In this document: in pieces, positions 17,580-28,090 of the stretch | Position numbering within the stretch: the stretch's first letter is position 1 | Layout: each line of letters starts with the position of its first letter | Assembly: GCA_947448305.1 (NCBI GenBank) | Contig: CANFME010000015.1 | Span: forward strand, 1 to 35,314 | Reading direction: 5' to 3' | From: Burkholderiaceae bacterium | GTDB lineage: Bacteria > Pseudomonadota > Gammaproteobacteria > Burkholderiales > Burkholderiaceae | Length of the DNA: 35,314 nt | Notes under the pieces: model-generated | What the model saw: the letters and a program-made list of their open reading frames with translations, nothing else | Told to the model about the DNA's origin: nothing | Databases searched by the model: none | Position numbers and translations under genes: made by a program

Positions 17580-18554
17580 ATGAAAACGAACAAGCCTATT
17601 CAACTGAAAATCATTTGTTTTTTTATTTTTTTGTTTACTCACCAAGCCTTTGCTCAGAACTATCCGAATAAACCAATTCATATTTATGTTGGTCAAAGCG
17701 CAGGTGGTGGGATGGATACTTTGGCACGCATGATAGGTCAAAAAATGTCAACTGATCTTGGTCAACCTGTCATTATTGAAAATAAAGTGGGTGCATCTGG
17801 CATGATAGCCACAGAATTTGTCGCTAAAAGTCCGGCCGATGGATATCACATCATCATGGCCCCGATTGGCAATATGGTGTTTAATCCCATCCTTGTGCCT
17901 AAAATTCGTTACTCACCAACGAAAGACTTTACCCCCATTTCACTCGTTTCAACCTTCCCACTGGTCTTAGCCGTCAACACAAAACAGCCCTTCAAAAATG
18001 TAAGCGATTTAGTCAATTATGCTAAATCTAATCCGAAGGCATCCAACTATGGTGGATCAGGTCCAGCCTTTCAGTTTGCTACCGAACTCTTCAAATTAAG
18101 TACGGATATCCCTGGGGAATTTATTCAATATAAAAGTACTAGTGAAACAGTTGTAGCCGTAGCAAGTGGTGATTTATTATTTTCATTAGTAGACACTGGT
18201 CCCGTAATACCTAGCTTAACTTCAGGCAGAGTCAAAGCTTTAGCAGTTACTTCGCCTAAAAGATTATCAAGCCTACCGCAAGTGCCCACGATGCGCGAAC
18301 TAGGATTTCCCCAAGTGGAATTTAACTATTGGGCGGGTCTGTTTGCGCCGGCTGGTACCCCTAGCAATATCATCAAAATTCTAGAAAAAGAAATCAATCA
18401 AGTCGTTGCTATGCCAGAAATTATTAAGCAAATGGAAAGCATCCAAGTTACCCCTACTGGTTCAACCTCTGAGGAATTGACTAAATTATTAAATGATGAT
18501 TTATTACTTTGGAAAAACGTGGCTGACAAAGCGCGAATTAAATTACCAGAGTAA
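17580..18554 (+). CDS. Tripartite tricarboxylate transporter receptor (Bug/TctC)
   Basis: A 324-residue Bug receptor with a signal peptide ending HQAFAQ, then YPNKPIHIYVGQSAGGGMDTLAR, VIIENKVGASGMIA, KSPADGYH and FAPAGTPSNI. An AAAGGATAAC ribosome site precedes the ATG. The position after TFAPxx where many relatives have VPYKGG reads FIQYKSTSE, so its ligand pocket probably differs from the other four receptors here. Its stop lies 8 nt from the 3' end of the convergent tRNA-Sec gene. Confidence 0.92.
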   Translation: MKTNKPIQLKIICFFIFLFTHQAFAQNYPNKPIHIYVGQSAGGGMDTLARMIGQKMSTDLGQPVIIENKVGASGMIATEFVAKSPADGYHIIMAPIGNMVFNPILVPKIRYSPTKDFTPISLVSTFPLVLAVNTKQPFKNVSDLVNYAKSNPKASNYGGSGPAFQFATELFKLSTDIPGEFIQYKSTSETVVAVASGDLLFSLVDTGPVIPSLTSGRVKALAVTSPKRLSSLPQVPTMRELGFPQVEFNYWAGLFAPAGTPSNIIKILEKEINQVVAMPEIIKQMESIQVTPTGSTSEELTKLLNDDLLLWKNVADKARIKLPE

Positions 18555-18562
18555 GCCATTAT

Positions 18563-18659
18563 TGGCGGAAAAGTATGGGAGTCGAACCCACCAAGGACTG
18601 TTCTACAGCCCTTCCCAGATTTGAAGTCTGGACGTCCCACCCGGGATCGACACTTTTCC
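18563..18659 (-). tRNA. selC: tRNA-Sec (UCA anticodon)
   Basis: A 97-nt selenocysteine tRNA with the 3' CCA encoded. The 8-bp acceptor stem GGAAAAGT/ACTTTTCC is longer than in ordinary tRNAs. The anticodon loop CTTCAAA carries UCA (plus-strand 18622-18624), flanked by the CCAGA/TCTGG stem. There is a long variable arm (AAGGGCTGT paired with ACAGTCCTT) and a T-arm with GGTTCGACTCCC. It reads UGA as selenocysteine. It lies 8 nt after the selB stop on the same strand, so it is probably processed from the selAB transcript. Confidence 0.97.
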
Positions 18660-18667
18660 ATACTGCA

Positions 18668-20575
18668 TTACATAAACACCTTCTGATTTTTGATAATTCT
18701 AAAATCGTGTACTTCGCCACTCTTGGGATCTTTTCTAACTATCCGAAGGGTAAATCCTATCTTATCAAATGCTTCAATAATTAAAACTACTCGGTTCCGA
18801 CCAATCTGCAAACGATTTCTAAACTCCACCACAGTAATTTGTTGTTGAGTATCGAATAGATTTTGGAGAATCGATGCCATTTCCTTCATGGTGCTAAACA
18901 AATAATAAATATCACTCCCCACCCAAACCAAGAGCTGCTGTTGAGTGGCTTTTTTAAATACATTCTTCAAAATCACTTCCGGAATCTTTAAATCCTTCGC
19001 AATGTCGCGCATTAGTGGTGGATTAAAATTCTCACTTCGTAATTTTAAAACTGCTTTATCCCAAACAATTTTTTCTGATTCAGAAAAAGTAATGCCTTGA
19101 ATACTCAAAGTATATTTTGAGCCCATCATAAATATTTTTTTTAACTGAATGAGTTCATCTAATAAAACTTTAAATAGTTTTAAATCCATTCTTGGCTTAA
19201 ATAATCCCCTAAGCTGATCGATCCCAACCATTTTTTCATCCACTTGAAGATACTCAACAATTGCTATTTCGATTTTTTTCAACAAGTCATCATCAATGTA
19301 AAAAGTCTGTTGGCTTGAAACGATTTCATCTGCATTAATATCTTTTGCTGCTTCTTTTAATAAAAGAGGTGATTGATTCATCGACTTTACCCAATGATCC
19401 AGTGACACAGGGATCTTAGATGATTTGATAATGGCTTTAAATACTTCTTGTGAATGGTCTCCCATTAACAAGTTTAAAAACTGAAGTCGCTCTATAGTCT
19501 TTCTCGAACGTTGTGGCGGAGTAATATCCAATACTTGGCCGCCAGCCAACGAATATCTAGCACTCATATCTCGCAAAATAAAACGATCACTCCAACACAT
19601 GGAGAGAGGTTTTTGCAAAACCAATTGGGCCATGGCAGATTGGCCTGCAGCAACTTCTTTGGAATCTAATAAGATTAACCTTGCACTCGTGTGATCAGTA
19701 CCGTGATGTAACAATAAAATTTCACCGTCTCTAATTTTTTGCTTTGCATCGATTGGCATTTTAATCAGAGCATCAAAGCGATCAACTTCTTGGTTTAATT
19801 CTTTAGCAACTAACCAATCTCCTCGCTGCACTTTTTCTAAATCGACTCCGCTGAGCACGATTCCACAACGACTGCCAAAAGTTGCATGATCAACACTTTG
19901 ACTTTGCGCATGAATCGATCGTACCTTCACAGGTATCCCTTGTGGCATCAGTAGTAGTTGATCACCAAGAGCAATCTCCCCAGCCTGTATCGCTCCCGTA
20001 ACCGTGACACCCATGCCTTTTGAGATAAAGACCCGATCAATAGCCAATCGAAAATAGGGACTATTGTTTTGATTTGATAAAGACAAATTAAATAAATGAT
20101 CTTTTAAAATCGCCACGCCCTCTTGCGTAGTATTAGATACCTTAAAAATCTTTGTACCAAGATATATTGTTTGAGTAAGCAAATTTTCTACTTCTAGTTG
20201 AACCGTATTGATTTGTTGCTGATCTACCATGTCAATTTTGGTAATAGCAACACAAATATCGCTCACCCCTAATAGTTCCAGAATTCTTAAATGCTCTATA
20301 GTTTGAGGCATGATGCCGTCATCTGCCGCAATCACGAGTAAGCCATAATCCATGCCAACGGCTCCTGCAACCATGGTATGAACGAATTTTTCGTGACCAG
20401 GCACGTCCACAAAACCAACCATCGCATCATTCTTACCTTGAGTGTAGGCAAAGCCTAAATCAATCGTAATACCCCGCTTCTTTTCTTCGGGAAGTCTATC
20501 TGTATCTATCCCCGTCAGTAATTTAACCAGAGATGTTTTACCATGGTCAATGTGACCGGCTGTTCCGATAATCAT
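18668..20575 (-). CDS. selB: Selenocysteine-specific elongation factor SelB
   Basis: A 635-residue translation factor that brings Sec-tRNA to UGA codons marked by a SECIS hairpin. The GTPase motifs are [31 protein letters not shown] and ITKIDMVD. These are followed by EF-Tu-like beta-barrel domains and a C-terminal half of winged-helix repeats that bind the mRNA hairpin. The length is close to other bacterial SelB proteins. The start lies 4 nt from the selA stop, so the two are coupled. With selA, the tRNA and an in-frame-UGA gene nearby, the decoding system is complete apart from selenophosphate synthase, which is not in the window. Confidence 0.97.
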   Translation of the reverse strand: MIIGTAGHIDHGKTSLVKLLTGIDTDRLPEEKKRGITIDLGFAYTQGKNDAMVGFVDVPGHEKFVHTMVAGAVGMDYGLLVIAADDGIMPQTIEHLRILELLGVSDICVAITKIDMVDQQQINTVQLEVENLLTQTIYLGTKIFKVSNTTQEGVAILKDHLFNLSLSNQNNSPYFRLAIDRVFISKGMGVTVTGAIQAGEIALGDQLLLMPQGIPVKVRSIHAQSQSVDHATFGSRCGIVLSGVDLEKVQRGDWLVAKELNQEVDRFDALIKMPIDAKQKIRDGEILLLHHGTDHTSARLILLDSKEVAAGQSAMAQLVLQKPLSMCWSDRFILRDMSARYSLAGGQVLDITPPQRSRKTIERLQFLNLLMGDHSQEVFKAIIKSSKIPVSLDHWVKSMNQSPLLLKEAAKDINADEIVSSQQTFYIDDDLLKKIEIAIVEYLQVDEKMVGIDQLRGLFKPRMDLKLFKVLLDELIQLKKIFMMGSKYTLSIQGITFSESEKIVWDKAVLKLRSENFNPPLMRDIAKDLKIPEVILKNVFKKATQQQLLVWVGSDIYYLFSTMKEMASILQNLFDTQQQITVVEFRNRLQIGRNRVVLIIEAFDKIGFTLRIVRKDPKSGEVHDFRIIKNQKVFM

Positions 20576-20579
20576 CTAC

Positions 20580-22013
20580 TCAAGAGATTTCTATTAGAGT
20601 GTTACGAATTGCTGACATCAGGATCTCTTCTTGATTTTCTCGTAAACAACGTAAATCAAGAATTAATTGTTGCTCTTTGATTCTCCCAATCACAGGCACT
20701 GGGGCTTTGCGGAGTAACTTTTCGATTCGAGGTACTATTTTTTGAGCACTTTTATTTTTTCCTGAAATCACTAATGCGCAAGATGGCAAAAGATCAATGG
20801 GTAGGGAACCAGAGCCAATTTGAGACATCACATCTTGAGAGCTAATGGCTAAATTGCTGTCAACAAAATTACCCTCCAAGTGACTTACCAGCCGTGATGC
20901 CTGAGCCGAGATATCTTCTCTCTTCCTGGTTAACTGTCTTAATACAGTTAATTTTTCGGGCAATCGGGCAGGATTACGATACAAATGAAGAACGGCCTCT
21001 AATGCAGCAAGTGTTAATTTACTAACGCGCAACATCCGCTTGAGAGGATTTTTTTTAATTTTAGCAATCAACTCTTTACTACCAACAATCATGCCGCATT
21101 GAGGACCACCTAGTAATTTATCACCACTAAAAGTGACGAGATGAGCGCCACTTTTTATGGCATCCATTGGTAAAGGTTCTTTAGGTAATCCAAAAAGAGA
21201 CATATCAACTAAGCTCCCGGAGCCTAAATCTACTACATAAGCAATGTCGTGATCTTTTGCAATTTGTGCTAACACTTCATCTTCCACATACGCAGTAAAG
21301 CCCTGCACCGCATAATTACTGGTGTGCACTTTCATAATCATGGCAGTTTTAGGTGTAATCCCCTCTATAAAATCTTTGGCATGGGTACGATTAGTCGTCC
21401 CTACTTCCACAAGTTTTGCACCCGCTCTCTTCATAATGTCAGGAATCCGAAAGGATCCACCAATCTCAATGAGCTCACCTCTAGAAATAATAGTTTCTTT
21501 TTTTTCTGATAAGGCGTGTAGTAATAAAAATACAGCAGCAGCATTATTGTTAACAACCGTAGCAGCTTCTGCTCCAGTTAATTCACACAAAAGGCTTTCT
21601 ACTAGTTGATCGCGGTCACCACGCTTTCCCTCGCCCAAATCATATTCCAAAATACAAGCTTCTGAAGCAGCTAGGGTTAATGCATCCACCGCCTCCTTTG
21701 GAAGAACTGCCCGTCCTAAGTTCGTATGCAATACCGTCCCGGTTAAATTTAGAACAGCTTTTACTTTTTTTTCAGCACGCTGGACTAACCTCTGCTCAAT
21801 TTGACTTAAAAGACTTTCCTCAGACAGGAACGGCGCGGTTGCTTGACTCATCAATGCTTGACGCACTTCTTGAAGAATGATGCGAATTGCTTTAGTCAGC
21901 TCAGTGATCCCGTAGACATCTTGCAGCTTACGCGACGCTGGATGTTGGATTAAATAGTCTACTGACGGCAATTTTGCCATCGGGTTTTCTGATTGTTGAT
22001 TACTAGTGTGCAT
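20580..22013 (-). CDS. selA: L-seryl-tRNA(Sec) selenium transferase
   Basis: A 477-residue pyridoxal-phosphate enzyme converting seryl-tRNA(Sec) to selenocysteinyl-tRNA(Sec) with selenophosphate. Typical SelA segments are the start LPSVDYLIQHP, TGTVLHTNLGRAVLP, VNNNAAAVFLLL, RGELIEIGGSFRIPDIM, VGTTNRTHAKDF, and the PLP-lysine segment FSGDKLLGGPQCG. A second ATG 33 nt in is possible, but the conserved region begins after both. It starts 66 nt after the GntR regulator on the same strand, with no terminator visible between them, so read-through from the catabolic operon is plausible. Confidence 0.97.
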   Translation of the reverse strand: MHTSNQQSENPMAKLPSVDYLIQHPASRKLQDVYGITELTKAIRIILQEVRQALMSQATAPFLSEESLLSQIEQRLVQRAEKKVKAVLNLTGTVLHTNLGRAVLPKEAVDALTLAASEACILEYDLGEGKRGDRDQLVESLLCELTGAEAATVVNNNAAAVFLLLHALSEKKETIISRGELIEIGGSFRIPDIMKRAGAKLVEVGTTNRTHAKDFIEGITPKTAMIMKVHTSNYAVQGFTAYVEDEVLAQIAKDHDIAYVVDLGSGSLVDMSLFGLPKEPLPMDAIKSGAHLVTFSGDKLLGGPQCGMIVGSKELIAKIKKNPLKRMLRVSKLTLAALEAVLHLYRNPARLPEKLTVLRQLTRKREDISAQASRLVSHLEGNFVDSNLAISSQDVMSQIGSGSLPIDLLPSCALVISGKNKSAQKIVPRIEKLLRKAPVPVIGRIKEQQLILDLRCLRENQEEILMSAIRNTLIEIS

Positions 22014-22079
22014 TCGCTTAGTTAGACATCTTCAAAATAGTTTGATTACGCTGCAAAGAATACAAATCATTTATTAACT

Positions 22080-22826
22080 TTATTCATCATGAGAATCTTC
22101 AAACATTCTTTTAATGCGGAAGGCATAAGCATTTTGAATGTGTTTTTTAGCAGACTCTTCAGCCAAGTTCGCATCTCTTGACTCCAAAGCCTTAACGATT
22201 TGCTCGTGATCATGCAAATTATCTTGCACACGTTTTTGATCAATCAAATTCGACTCACCTAATAATCCTAAAGCATCATGGATAGGCTCTAACATCCGTA
22301 ATAAAAATCGATTATGTGCACATAAAGAAAGTGCTTCATGAAACTGACGATTTTTTTCAGTAATCAAATGCGCTGGCTTTCCAGAATTAATTAAATCAGA
22401 ATATTGGTCATGTAAGTAACGAATCCAAGAAATTTCTGTATCTTGTGCATTACGAGTCGCTAATTTTGCAGCCGTTCCCTCGAGTACTTCACGCATTACA
22501 AAGAGCTCGGTGACGATGACGTGATCAAACTCTACAATCATAAAACCACGTTGACCATTTTCTGCTGCCAAACCCTCTACCTGAAGTCTTGCTAAAGCCT
22601 CCCTAACCGGCGTCCTAGAAAATCCCAACATTTCAGCTAATTCATTTTCTCTTAATCGATCACCACTTCTAAAACGACGTTGCCGAATCGCCCTTCGAAT
22701 CGCTTGATAGGCCTGTTCACTCAGCGAGGTTGAATCTTCTTTAGAAGATCTTTTTTTTATTGATTTTTTTACATCAGCCCCCTTGGGCTGATGTTCTGAT
22801 GCGATAGAAGGTTTGATAGATGCCAT
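22080..22826 (-). CDS. GntR-family regulator, FCD (FadR-like) subfamily
   Basis: A 248-residue regulator with a basic N-terminal extension, then a winged helix-turn-helix of GntR type (AYQAIRRAIRQRRFRSGDRL, ENELAEMLGFSRTPVREALARLQ), and a helical FCD ligand domain in the second half with histidines of the kind that bind a metal and a carboxylate effector. Its ATG overlaps the TAA of the flavoprotein gene. It is the last catabolic gene of the minus-strand operon and the only regulator near the two related palindromes at 29516 and 30535, so it is the best candidate to bind them. The effector is probably a carboxylic acid of the pathway. Confidence 0.93.
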   Translation of the reverse strand: MASIKPSIASEHQPKGADVKKSIKKRSSKEDSTSLSEQAYQAIRRAIRQRRFRSGDRLRENELAEMLGFSRTPVREALARLQVEGLAAENGQRGFMIVEFDHVIVTELFVMREVLEGTAAKLATRNAQDTEISWIRYLHDQYSDLINSGKPAHLITEKNRQFHEALSLCAHNRFLLRMLEPIHDALGLLGESNLIDQKRVQDNLHDHEQIVKALESRDANLAEESAKKHIQNAYAFRIKRMFEDSHDE

Positions 22827-24316
22827 TAGTTTTCTAATGCTGCCTTACCTGCAGAAGTTCCAGCAATCCGTCCAAAGATTGATCCTGAAACAAGTCCTGT
22901 ACCACTTGGGTAATTGAAATAGAAAATACCTCCAACCATCTCACCAGCGCAATATAATCCTTCAATCGGTTTAAGGTGCACATTCAACACTTGCCCAGAA
23001 TCAGCAACGGTTCTTAACCCCCCAAAAGTAAAGGTAATACCGCAAGTTGTCTGATACGCTTCAAAAGGACCCGTGTCGAGTGCTTGCGCCCAATTAGTCT
23101 TCGGCGGATAGATATTTTCTGTGCCTTTACCATCAAGAACTGTATGGTTAAACTTCACATCGTGATTAACATTTGCGTTATAGGCATTGACGGTATTTAA
23201 AAATTCCTTGGCGTTTACACCCTCTAATTTTTCTGAAAGCTCTTCTAAAGTATTCCCAGTAACCTTAGTTACAAACTTAATCCGATATTCATTACGAAGA
23301 ATATCTTTGACTTTTGAGTCAAAAACTTGCCAAGCAAACTGACCTGTTTGCTTCAATACTTCTCCGCCGTATTTTGCATAAGTAAATGAGTGGAAGTCTG
23401 CCCCCTCATCCACAAAGCGACGACCTTCTGCATTAATGAGAAGTCCGAAGATATAACTATGCTTTTGGAATTTATCACCTACATTCACGTCACCATATTC
23501 AGGTGCGTTACGATCCCATCCAGTTGCATGACATCCCGACCAGTTACCATAGGGAGCCGCGCCGATATCTAAAGCCATTTTTAGACCATCACCCTGATTA
23601 AAGCGTGTACCTCTGACTTTAGCAAGTTCCCAACCTGGGCCAAGATATCGTGTTCTCATTTCTGGATTTGCCTCAAAACCGCCACAAGCTAGAATCACAG
23701 ACTTTGCATGATACTCAACTAATTGGTCTCCAGATTGCGCTCTAACTCCAGTAACTTTGACGCCGTCAAAAATTAATGAGTTCACTCGTGTGTCGTAAAC
23801 CACTTCAATTTGCTCTTGTTGCGCAGTCTTATCTAAAAAATCAACTAAACCAGCGCCACCACCAGAAACTTCAATTGGGAGACGGCCAAAAAACTTTCTT
23901 CTACCATCGACTAAAGCAGATTGCCGACCAAAATTAGGTACAAAACGAACGCCTTTACTACGAAGCCAAACCATCGTTTCAAGACTTTGGCGAACTAAAA
24001 TTTCTGATAACTCAGGATCCGTACGAAACTGCGTTAAACGAAACAAGTCATCAAAATACTCGTCTGTTGTGTTCGTGCCGAAATCGGTTTCAGCGATTTC
24101 TTTTTCAGTAATGTCGGTAACTTTTAATAAGTCTTCTACTGTCTCATACGCAAAGCGCATGACACCACCGGCAAAACGACTATTACCACCATGTTCATCA
24201 CGACTTGCTGCTTCAATCATCAAAACCTTAGCACCAGTATCTCTAGCAGATAAGGCGCTACATAATGCGGCATTACCCTTACCAACAACGATTACATCAT
24301 ATTTATTTTCGCTCAT
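22826..24316 (-). CDS. FAD-dependent dehydrogenase, tricarballylate dehydrogenase (TcuA)-like
   Basis: A 496-residue flavoprotein of the fumarate reductase/succinate dehydrogenase flavin family. The FAD site is VIVVGKGNAALCSALSA (residues 8-24), followed by GGNSRFAGGVMRFAY, which is typical of TcuA-like enzymes. The capping domain includes VILACGGFEANPEM and WSGCHATGWDRNAP. The C-terminal FAD segment is PIEGLYCAGEMVGGIFYFNYPSGTGLVSG. TcuA oxidises tricarballylate to cis-aconitate. The MmgE/PrpD genes next to it handle such unsaturated tri- or dicarboxylates, so a related substrate is likely. No TcuB partner is present in the window. Confidence 0.88.
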   Translation of the reverse strand: MSENKYDVIVVGKGNAALCSALSARDTGAKVLMIEAASRDEHGGNSRFAGGVMRFAYETVEDLLKVTDITEKEIAETDFGTNTTDEYFDDLFRLTQFRTDPELSEILVRQSLETMVWLRSKGVRFVPNFGRQSALVDGRRKFFGRLPIEVSGGGAGLVDFLDKTAQQEQIEVVYDTRVNSLIFDGVKVTGVRAQSGDQLVEYHAKSVILACGGFEANPEMRTRYLGPGWELAKVRGTRFNQGDGLKMALDIGAAPYGNWSGCHATGWDRNAPEYGDVNVGDKFQKHSYIFGLLINAEGRRFVDEGADFHSFTYAKYGGEVLKQTGQFAWQVFDSKVKDILRNEYRIKFVTKVTGNTLEELSEKLEGVNAKEFLNTVNAYNANVNHDVKFNHTVLDGKGTENIYPPKTNWAQALDTGPFEAYQTTCGITFTFGGLRTVADSGQVLNVHLKPIEGLYCAGEMVGGIFYFNYPSGTGLVSGSIFGRIAGTSAGKAALEN

Positions 24317-24330
24317 TCTATTTTTCCTAT

Positions 24331-25695
24331 TTAATTAATTTTTAGTAATAAAGTTAAATCTCTTATATCTTCAAGTGATTCAAATTCGGTGATTAATTCA
24401 TACGCTTGAGTAATCGCATCTTGAGCAAGCACACGTCTTGCACACAGTTCAAACTTTGCTTGGAGACGATCCTTTGGCAAAGGATTATCAGAAGTTCTGC
24501 CAAGAGGCTCTTGGACTTTTTCTTCAAAGACTCTACCGTCTTTTAATTGAATACGAACCTCTCCACCAAAATGATTTTCTGGCGAAAACTGTTCATCACT
24601 ATATGGTGCGGCTTTTATTTTTTGCATCAAACTCAGAATCTTTGGATCAGAATACTGTGACTCTTCAAAATGTTCTATCGCAACACAACCGTCCGTTAAT
24701 GCTCTGGCAACTACATATTGAACGCTAAATTTGGCATCTAACTCACTTTTCGGTAAAGGTCGATTGGTATGTTTTAAACGGCGTTCATGAATCCAAATAT
24801 TGACTAACTCAATCTCATCAACATTAATTTGTTGAGCTTGAAAGAGCTCGATTGCGCAGTCTATCGCAGGGTGTGTACTACCGCAACAAGGGTACTGTTT
24901 AATCGCAATCCCTGGCTTTACAATATCAAAAGGTGCACCCCAGGCCTGTAAGCCTTTCTCAATATCATAGTTACCGGCACCGTTATAAACTTCAAGAAAT
25001 CCTTGAGGATGTTCAAATACATCAACCACATTAGCGGTAAAACCCTGCTTTGCTAACTTCGCCGCTAACAAACCTTCTCTAGCGCAACGTCCAATATGCA
25101 TAGGCTTCGTCATACTGCCAAAGTTCGCTTTCAAGCCTGAAGCACCAGAAGCCGCAATCGCTAAAGCAACCTTTGTTTGTTCTTGGGTGAGCTTAAGTAA
25201 TTTTGAACAAGCAGCAGCAGACCCAAAAACACCTAAGGTAGTAGTAGGATGCCAGCCTTTTGAGTAATGATGAAAGTTCACCATCATCGCTAATTTTGTT
25301 TCTACTTCAAAACCTGCTATGTAAGCCGTAATAAAATCTTTACCACTCACTTTGATCTCATCTGCTAGTGCAAATAATGCGGGCAAAATAGGCACAGAGG
25401 GATGACCGCCCATCGTGTTATTGCAGTCATCAAAATCCAGAGCGTGCGAGGCCGTGCCATTAATCAATGCGGCGTCAAGGGCTGAGCAACTCCGATTGGA
25501 GCCAAAGACCACCGCAGGACCAGAAGACCCCATTAAAACCTCTGAGAGAATAGTAGCGCAAGGCTCATTTGCTCCAGCAAGAGTAACTCCTACCGTGTCT
25601 AAAATACCAACCTTGGCCCAGTGCAGCATCTCAGAACTAAGCTCTTTAAATTCGAGTTCTGTAACCTTGTTTGCAAAAAAATTTCCAATGGACAT
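24331..25695 (-). CDS. MmgE/PrpD-family protein (copy 1)
   Basis: A 454-residue member of the family that includes 2-methylcitrate dehydratase PrpD, cis-aconitate decarboxylase and iminodisuccinate epimerase. Family landmarks are DTVGVTLAGANEP, NGTASHALDFDDCNN with the conserved acidic cluster, KGWHPTTTLGVFGSA, TKPMHIGRCAREG, and KQYPCCGSTHPAID. A GAGGAAG ribosome site precedes the ATG. It is 14 nt upstream of the TcuA-like gene. It differs from the other two copies in keeping the full LDFDD motif, so it is the one closest to a normal dehydratase or epimerase. Confidence 0.92.
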   Translation of the reverse strand: MSIGNFFANKVTELEFKELSSEMLHWAKVGILDTVGVTLAGANEPCATILSEVLMGSSGPAVVFGSNRSCSALDAALINGTASHALDFDDCNNTMGGHPSVPILPALFALADEIKVSGKDFITAYIAGFEVETKLAMMVNFHHYSKGWHPTTTLGVFGSAAACSKLLKLTQEQTKVALAIAASGASGLKANFGSMTKPMHIGRCAREGLLAAKLAKQGFTANVVDVFEHPQGFLEVYNGAGNYDIEKGLQAWGAPFDIVKPGIAIKQYPCCGSTHPAIDCAIELFQAQQINVDEIELVNIWIHERRLKHTNRPLPKSELDAKFSVQYVVARALTDGCVAIEHFEESQYSDPKILSLMQKIKAAPYSDEQFSPENHFGGEVRIQLKDGRVFEEKVQEPLGRTSDNPLPKDRLQAKFELCARRVLAQDAITQAYELITEFESLEDIRDLTLLLKIN

Positions 25696-25713
25696 CTATC
25701 TTCCTCAATACTT

Positions 25714-26703
25714 TTATATTTGAATTTTTAACGCATTAATCACAGTTCGCCACTTTGCTACTTGAGATTTGATGAATTCTCCAAACTCTTCTTGAGAACT
25801 CCCAACCGCAACTGAGCCATCGGTTTGGAGACGTTGGGCGACATCTTGAGTTTTTAAAATTTGTACGATTTCTTTATTCAGCTTATTCACAATTGGACTT
25901 GGCACTTTTGCTGATGCCACAATGCCGTACCAACCTTGTACTTCATAATCTTTAATGCCTGCCTCTTGCATGGTTGGTATATCTGGCAAAGATGGAGAAC
26001 GTTGTGGTGTGGTAACCGCTAAAGGACGCAAGCGACCAGTATTAATATGTCCATGCGATTGCAAGATAGTAGAGAACAACATATCTATTTGCCCACTAAT
26101 CACATCATTCATAGCGAGAGAGCCACCTTTATAAGGGATATGGAGCATTTCTGTTTTAGTCGATAAGCTAAATAATCCGCCAGCTAAGTGACTAAAACCA
26201 CCAATACCCGAGGAGCCATAGGTTAAGGTTTTTCCATTTTTCTTGGCATAGGCTAATAACTCAGTCACATTATTGACTGGCAAATTAGGATTAATAACGA
26301 GAACATAAGGTTGTCTTGTCATTTGCGTAATCGGCGCCAAATCCTTGATGAGGTCGTAACTTTGATTTTTTAACAACGTTGAATTGACCGCGTGACTAGA
26401 AGAAATCATCGTCAAGGTATAACCATCTGGTGGAGCCTGCACGGCCATCTCAACCGCAATCGTCCCATTAGCACCAGGTTTATTATCCACAATAACAGTT
26501 TGACCCCAAGCTTGGGTTAATTGCTGCGCAACAGATCTAGCGGTAATATCCACACCACCCGCTGGTGCAAAGGGACATAAGATACGAATTGGTTTTTTAG
26601 GATAACTATCTGCCAAATTAGACTGTGCAAATAACTGCGGTGCAACGCCGTAAGCACTTGCTAAGGCCATCAGTTCAGTAAATTTTCTTCTATCCGAATT
26701 CAT
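25714..26703 (-). CDS. Tripartite tricarboxylate transporter receptor (Bug/TctC)
   Basis: A 329-residue Bug receptor. The N-terminus has SDRRKFTELM before the hydrophobic part of the signal, ending LFAQSN, which looks like a Tat-type signal rather than the Sec signals of the other plus-strand receptors. The body has YPKKPIRILCPFAPAGGVDITAR, VDNKPGANGTIA, IPYKGGSLAMNDVISGQID. It sits between two MmgE/PrpD genes (18 nt and 4 nt gaps), so it should bind the substrate of that operon. No TctAB pair is encoded nearby. Confidence 0.92.
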   Translation of the reverse strand: MNSDRRKFTELMALASAYGVAPQLFAQSNLADSYPKKPIRILCPFAPAGGVDITARSVAQQLTQAWGQTVIVDNKPGANGTIAVEMAVQAPPDGYTLTMISSSHAVNSTLLKNQSYDLIKDLAPITQMTRQPYVLVINPNLPVNNVTELLAYAKKNGKTLTYGSSGIGGFSHLAGGLFSLSTKTEMLHIPYKGGSLAMNDVISGQIDMLFSTILQSHGHINTGRLRPLAVTTPQRSPSLPDIPTMQEAGIKDYEVQGWYGIVASAKVPSPIVNKLNKEIVQILKTQDVAQRLQTDGSVAVGSSQEEFGEFIKSQVAKWRTVINALKIQI

Positions 26704-26707
26704 CTTA

Positions 26708-28078
26708 TTAACTTTTCTGTTGATAAATTAAATCTGGAAGTTGAGTCAAGTCCTGCACCTGATCAAGATGATTTAAACTCTCCCACCAAAGCTCTTTGGT
26801 TTGTAGATTTCCATGCCCAGTCAACTGAAAAAATCTATTTTTTAAACCGTCCCCACTTAATGGTTTAGACGGCGAACCGGTAAACTCATCTGACCATCTC
26901 TCTATCACTTTGCCAGATTGCAAAGTAATCCTTAGGAGTGAAGACCAAGCAGAATTCTTTTTATTTGGAGTGTTAAACGGAGTTAATGTGATAGCCTGAC
27001 TCATCTTCGTAATGGAGGCATCACTTAATATCGACGTATTCATATTTTCTGGTTGATAGGGGTCTCGGTACAAAGCCCAGGCCACACAGAACGGCAAGCT
27101 ATATTGCGCTTGTTTAATATCGTTAGGTTGTCGAATGACATGGTGACTCAATACTTTATCAGACACTTCAATTTCAATATTACTCACTTCAGACGCATCA
27201 AATAAATGTTCTTGCATCAATAAGCGCAGTGATTCGATAGAGGTGTGCGATGTCACATGACAAGGAAATGCTTTTAAACAGATTTTATTTGTTTCCCAAG
27301 CAGTACCTAAATCTTTCGTCAAGAGTTCAGGATTCGAATCACCACAATAGCTTTCTAAAAATCCAAAATGACCATCTAAAATATTTTCAGGACCATCTAA
27401 ACCCTCTTGGGCAAGTCTTGCTGCCACAATACCAGCTTCGGCAGCTCGGCCAAGGTGTAAGCGCTTTACATCAGCTCCCTGCTGCGCCTTGGTAAAGGCT
27501 AATAGACCTGAGGACATGGAGCCAGCAATGCCTAAAGCTGCTGTAATTTGCTGCGCATTCAGTTTCATTAAAATTCCTGCAGCGATTGCACTCCCGTAAG
27601 GTCCTGTTAACCCAGGTGCATGAAAACCTTTTTTCTCACTCGTATGAAGCGATGCAGCACCAATCCGAAACATGACCTCACAAGCCATGATGACCGCATG
27701 CATTAGTTCACTACCCGAAGCGCCAACTTCTTCCGCCACTGCAAAAGCAGGTGCCACAATGGTCGCGCCAGGGTGAACACCGGCGCCAGGTTTGCGTAAA
27801 CTATCTTGCTCAAAAGCATGAGTAAATGAACCATTTGCCAGACCTGCAAAGGGCGCTTGCAAGCGCACATTTGCCAGCCCAAAAACGCGACTCTTGCCAT
27901 GACCACCAACTGCTGAAGCGTATCTTGCTATAGATTGACTCCACGCAAATTGACTACCATAAGTAGCCACTCCGACCGTATCGACAATCACGGCTTTTGC
28001 CATCTCCTTGACCTCATTCGGAATGGTTGAGAGTTTGTGTTCTAAACAAAATTGTGCGAGAGTTTGAGAGGCCGTCAT
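26708..28078 (-). CDS. MmgE/PrpD-family protein (copy 2)
   Basis: A 456-residue MmgE/PrpD protein. Landmarks are VIVDTVGVATYGSQ, NGSFTHAFEQDSLRK, PGAGVHPGATIVAPAFA, GFHAPGLTGPYGSAIAAG, DVKRLHLGRAAEAG and KAFPCHVTSHTSIE. The acidic cluster reads FEQD instead of the LDxDD of copy 1, which suggests a different reaction. It lies 12 nt downstream of copy 3 and 4 nt upstream of the Bug receptor gene, within the same transcript. Confidence 0.91.
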   Translation of the reverse strand: MTASQTLAQFCLEHKLSTIPNEVKEMAKAVIVDTVGVATYGSQFAWSQSIARYASAVGGHGKSRVFGLANVRLQAPFAGLANGSFTHAFEQDSLRKPGAGVHPGATIVAPAFAVAEEVGASGSELMHAVIMACEVMFRIGAASLHTSEKKGFHAPGLTGPYGSAIAAGILMKLNAQQITAALGIAGSMSSGLLAFTKAQQGADVKRLHLGRAAEAGIVAARLAQEGLDGPENILDGHFGFLESYCGDSNPELLTKDLGTAWETNKICLKAFPCHVTSHTSIESLRLLMQEHLFDASEVSNIEIEVSDKVLSHHVIRQPNDIKQAQYSLPFCVAWALYRDPYQPENMNTSILSDASITKMSQAITLTPFNTPNKKNSAWSSLLRITLQSGKVIERWSDEFTGSPSKPLSGDGLKNRFFQLTGHGNLQTKELWWESLNHLDQVQDLTQLPDLIYQQKS

Positions 28079-28090
28079 TAGCTCTTTGCC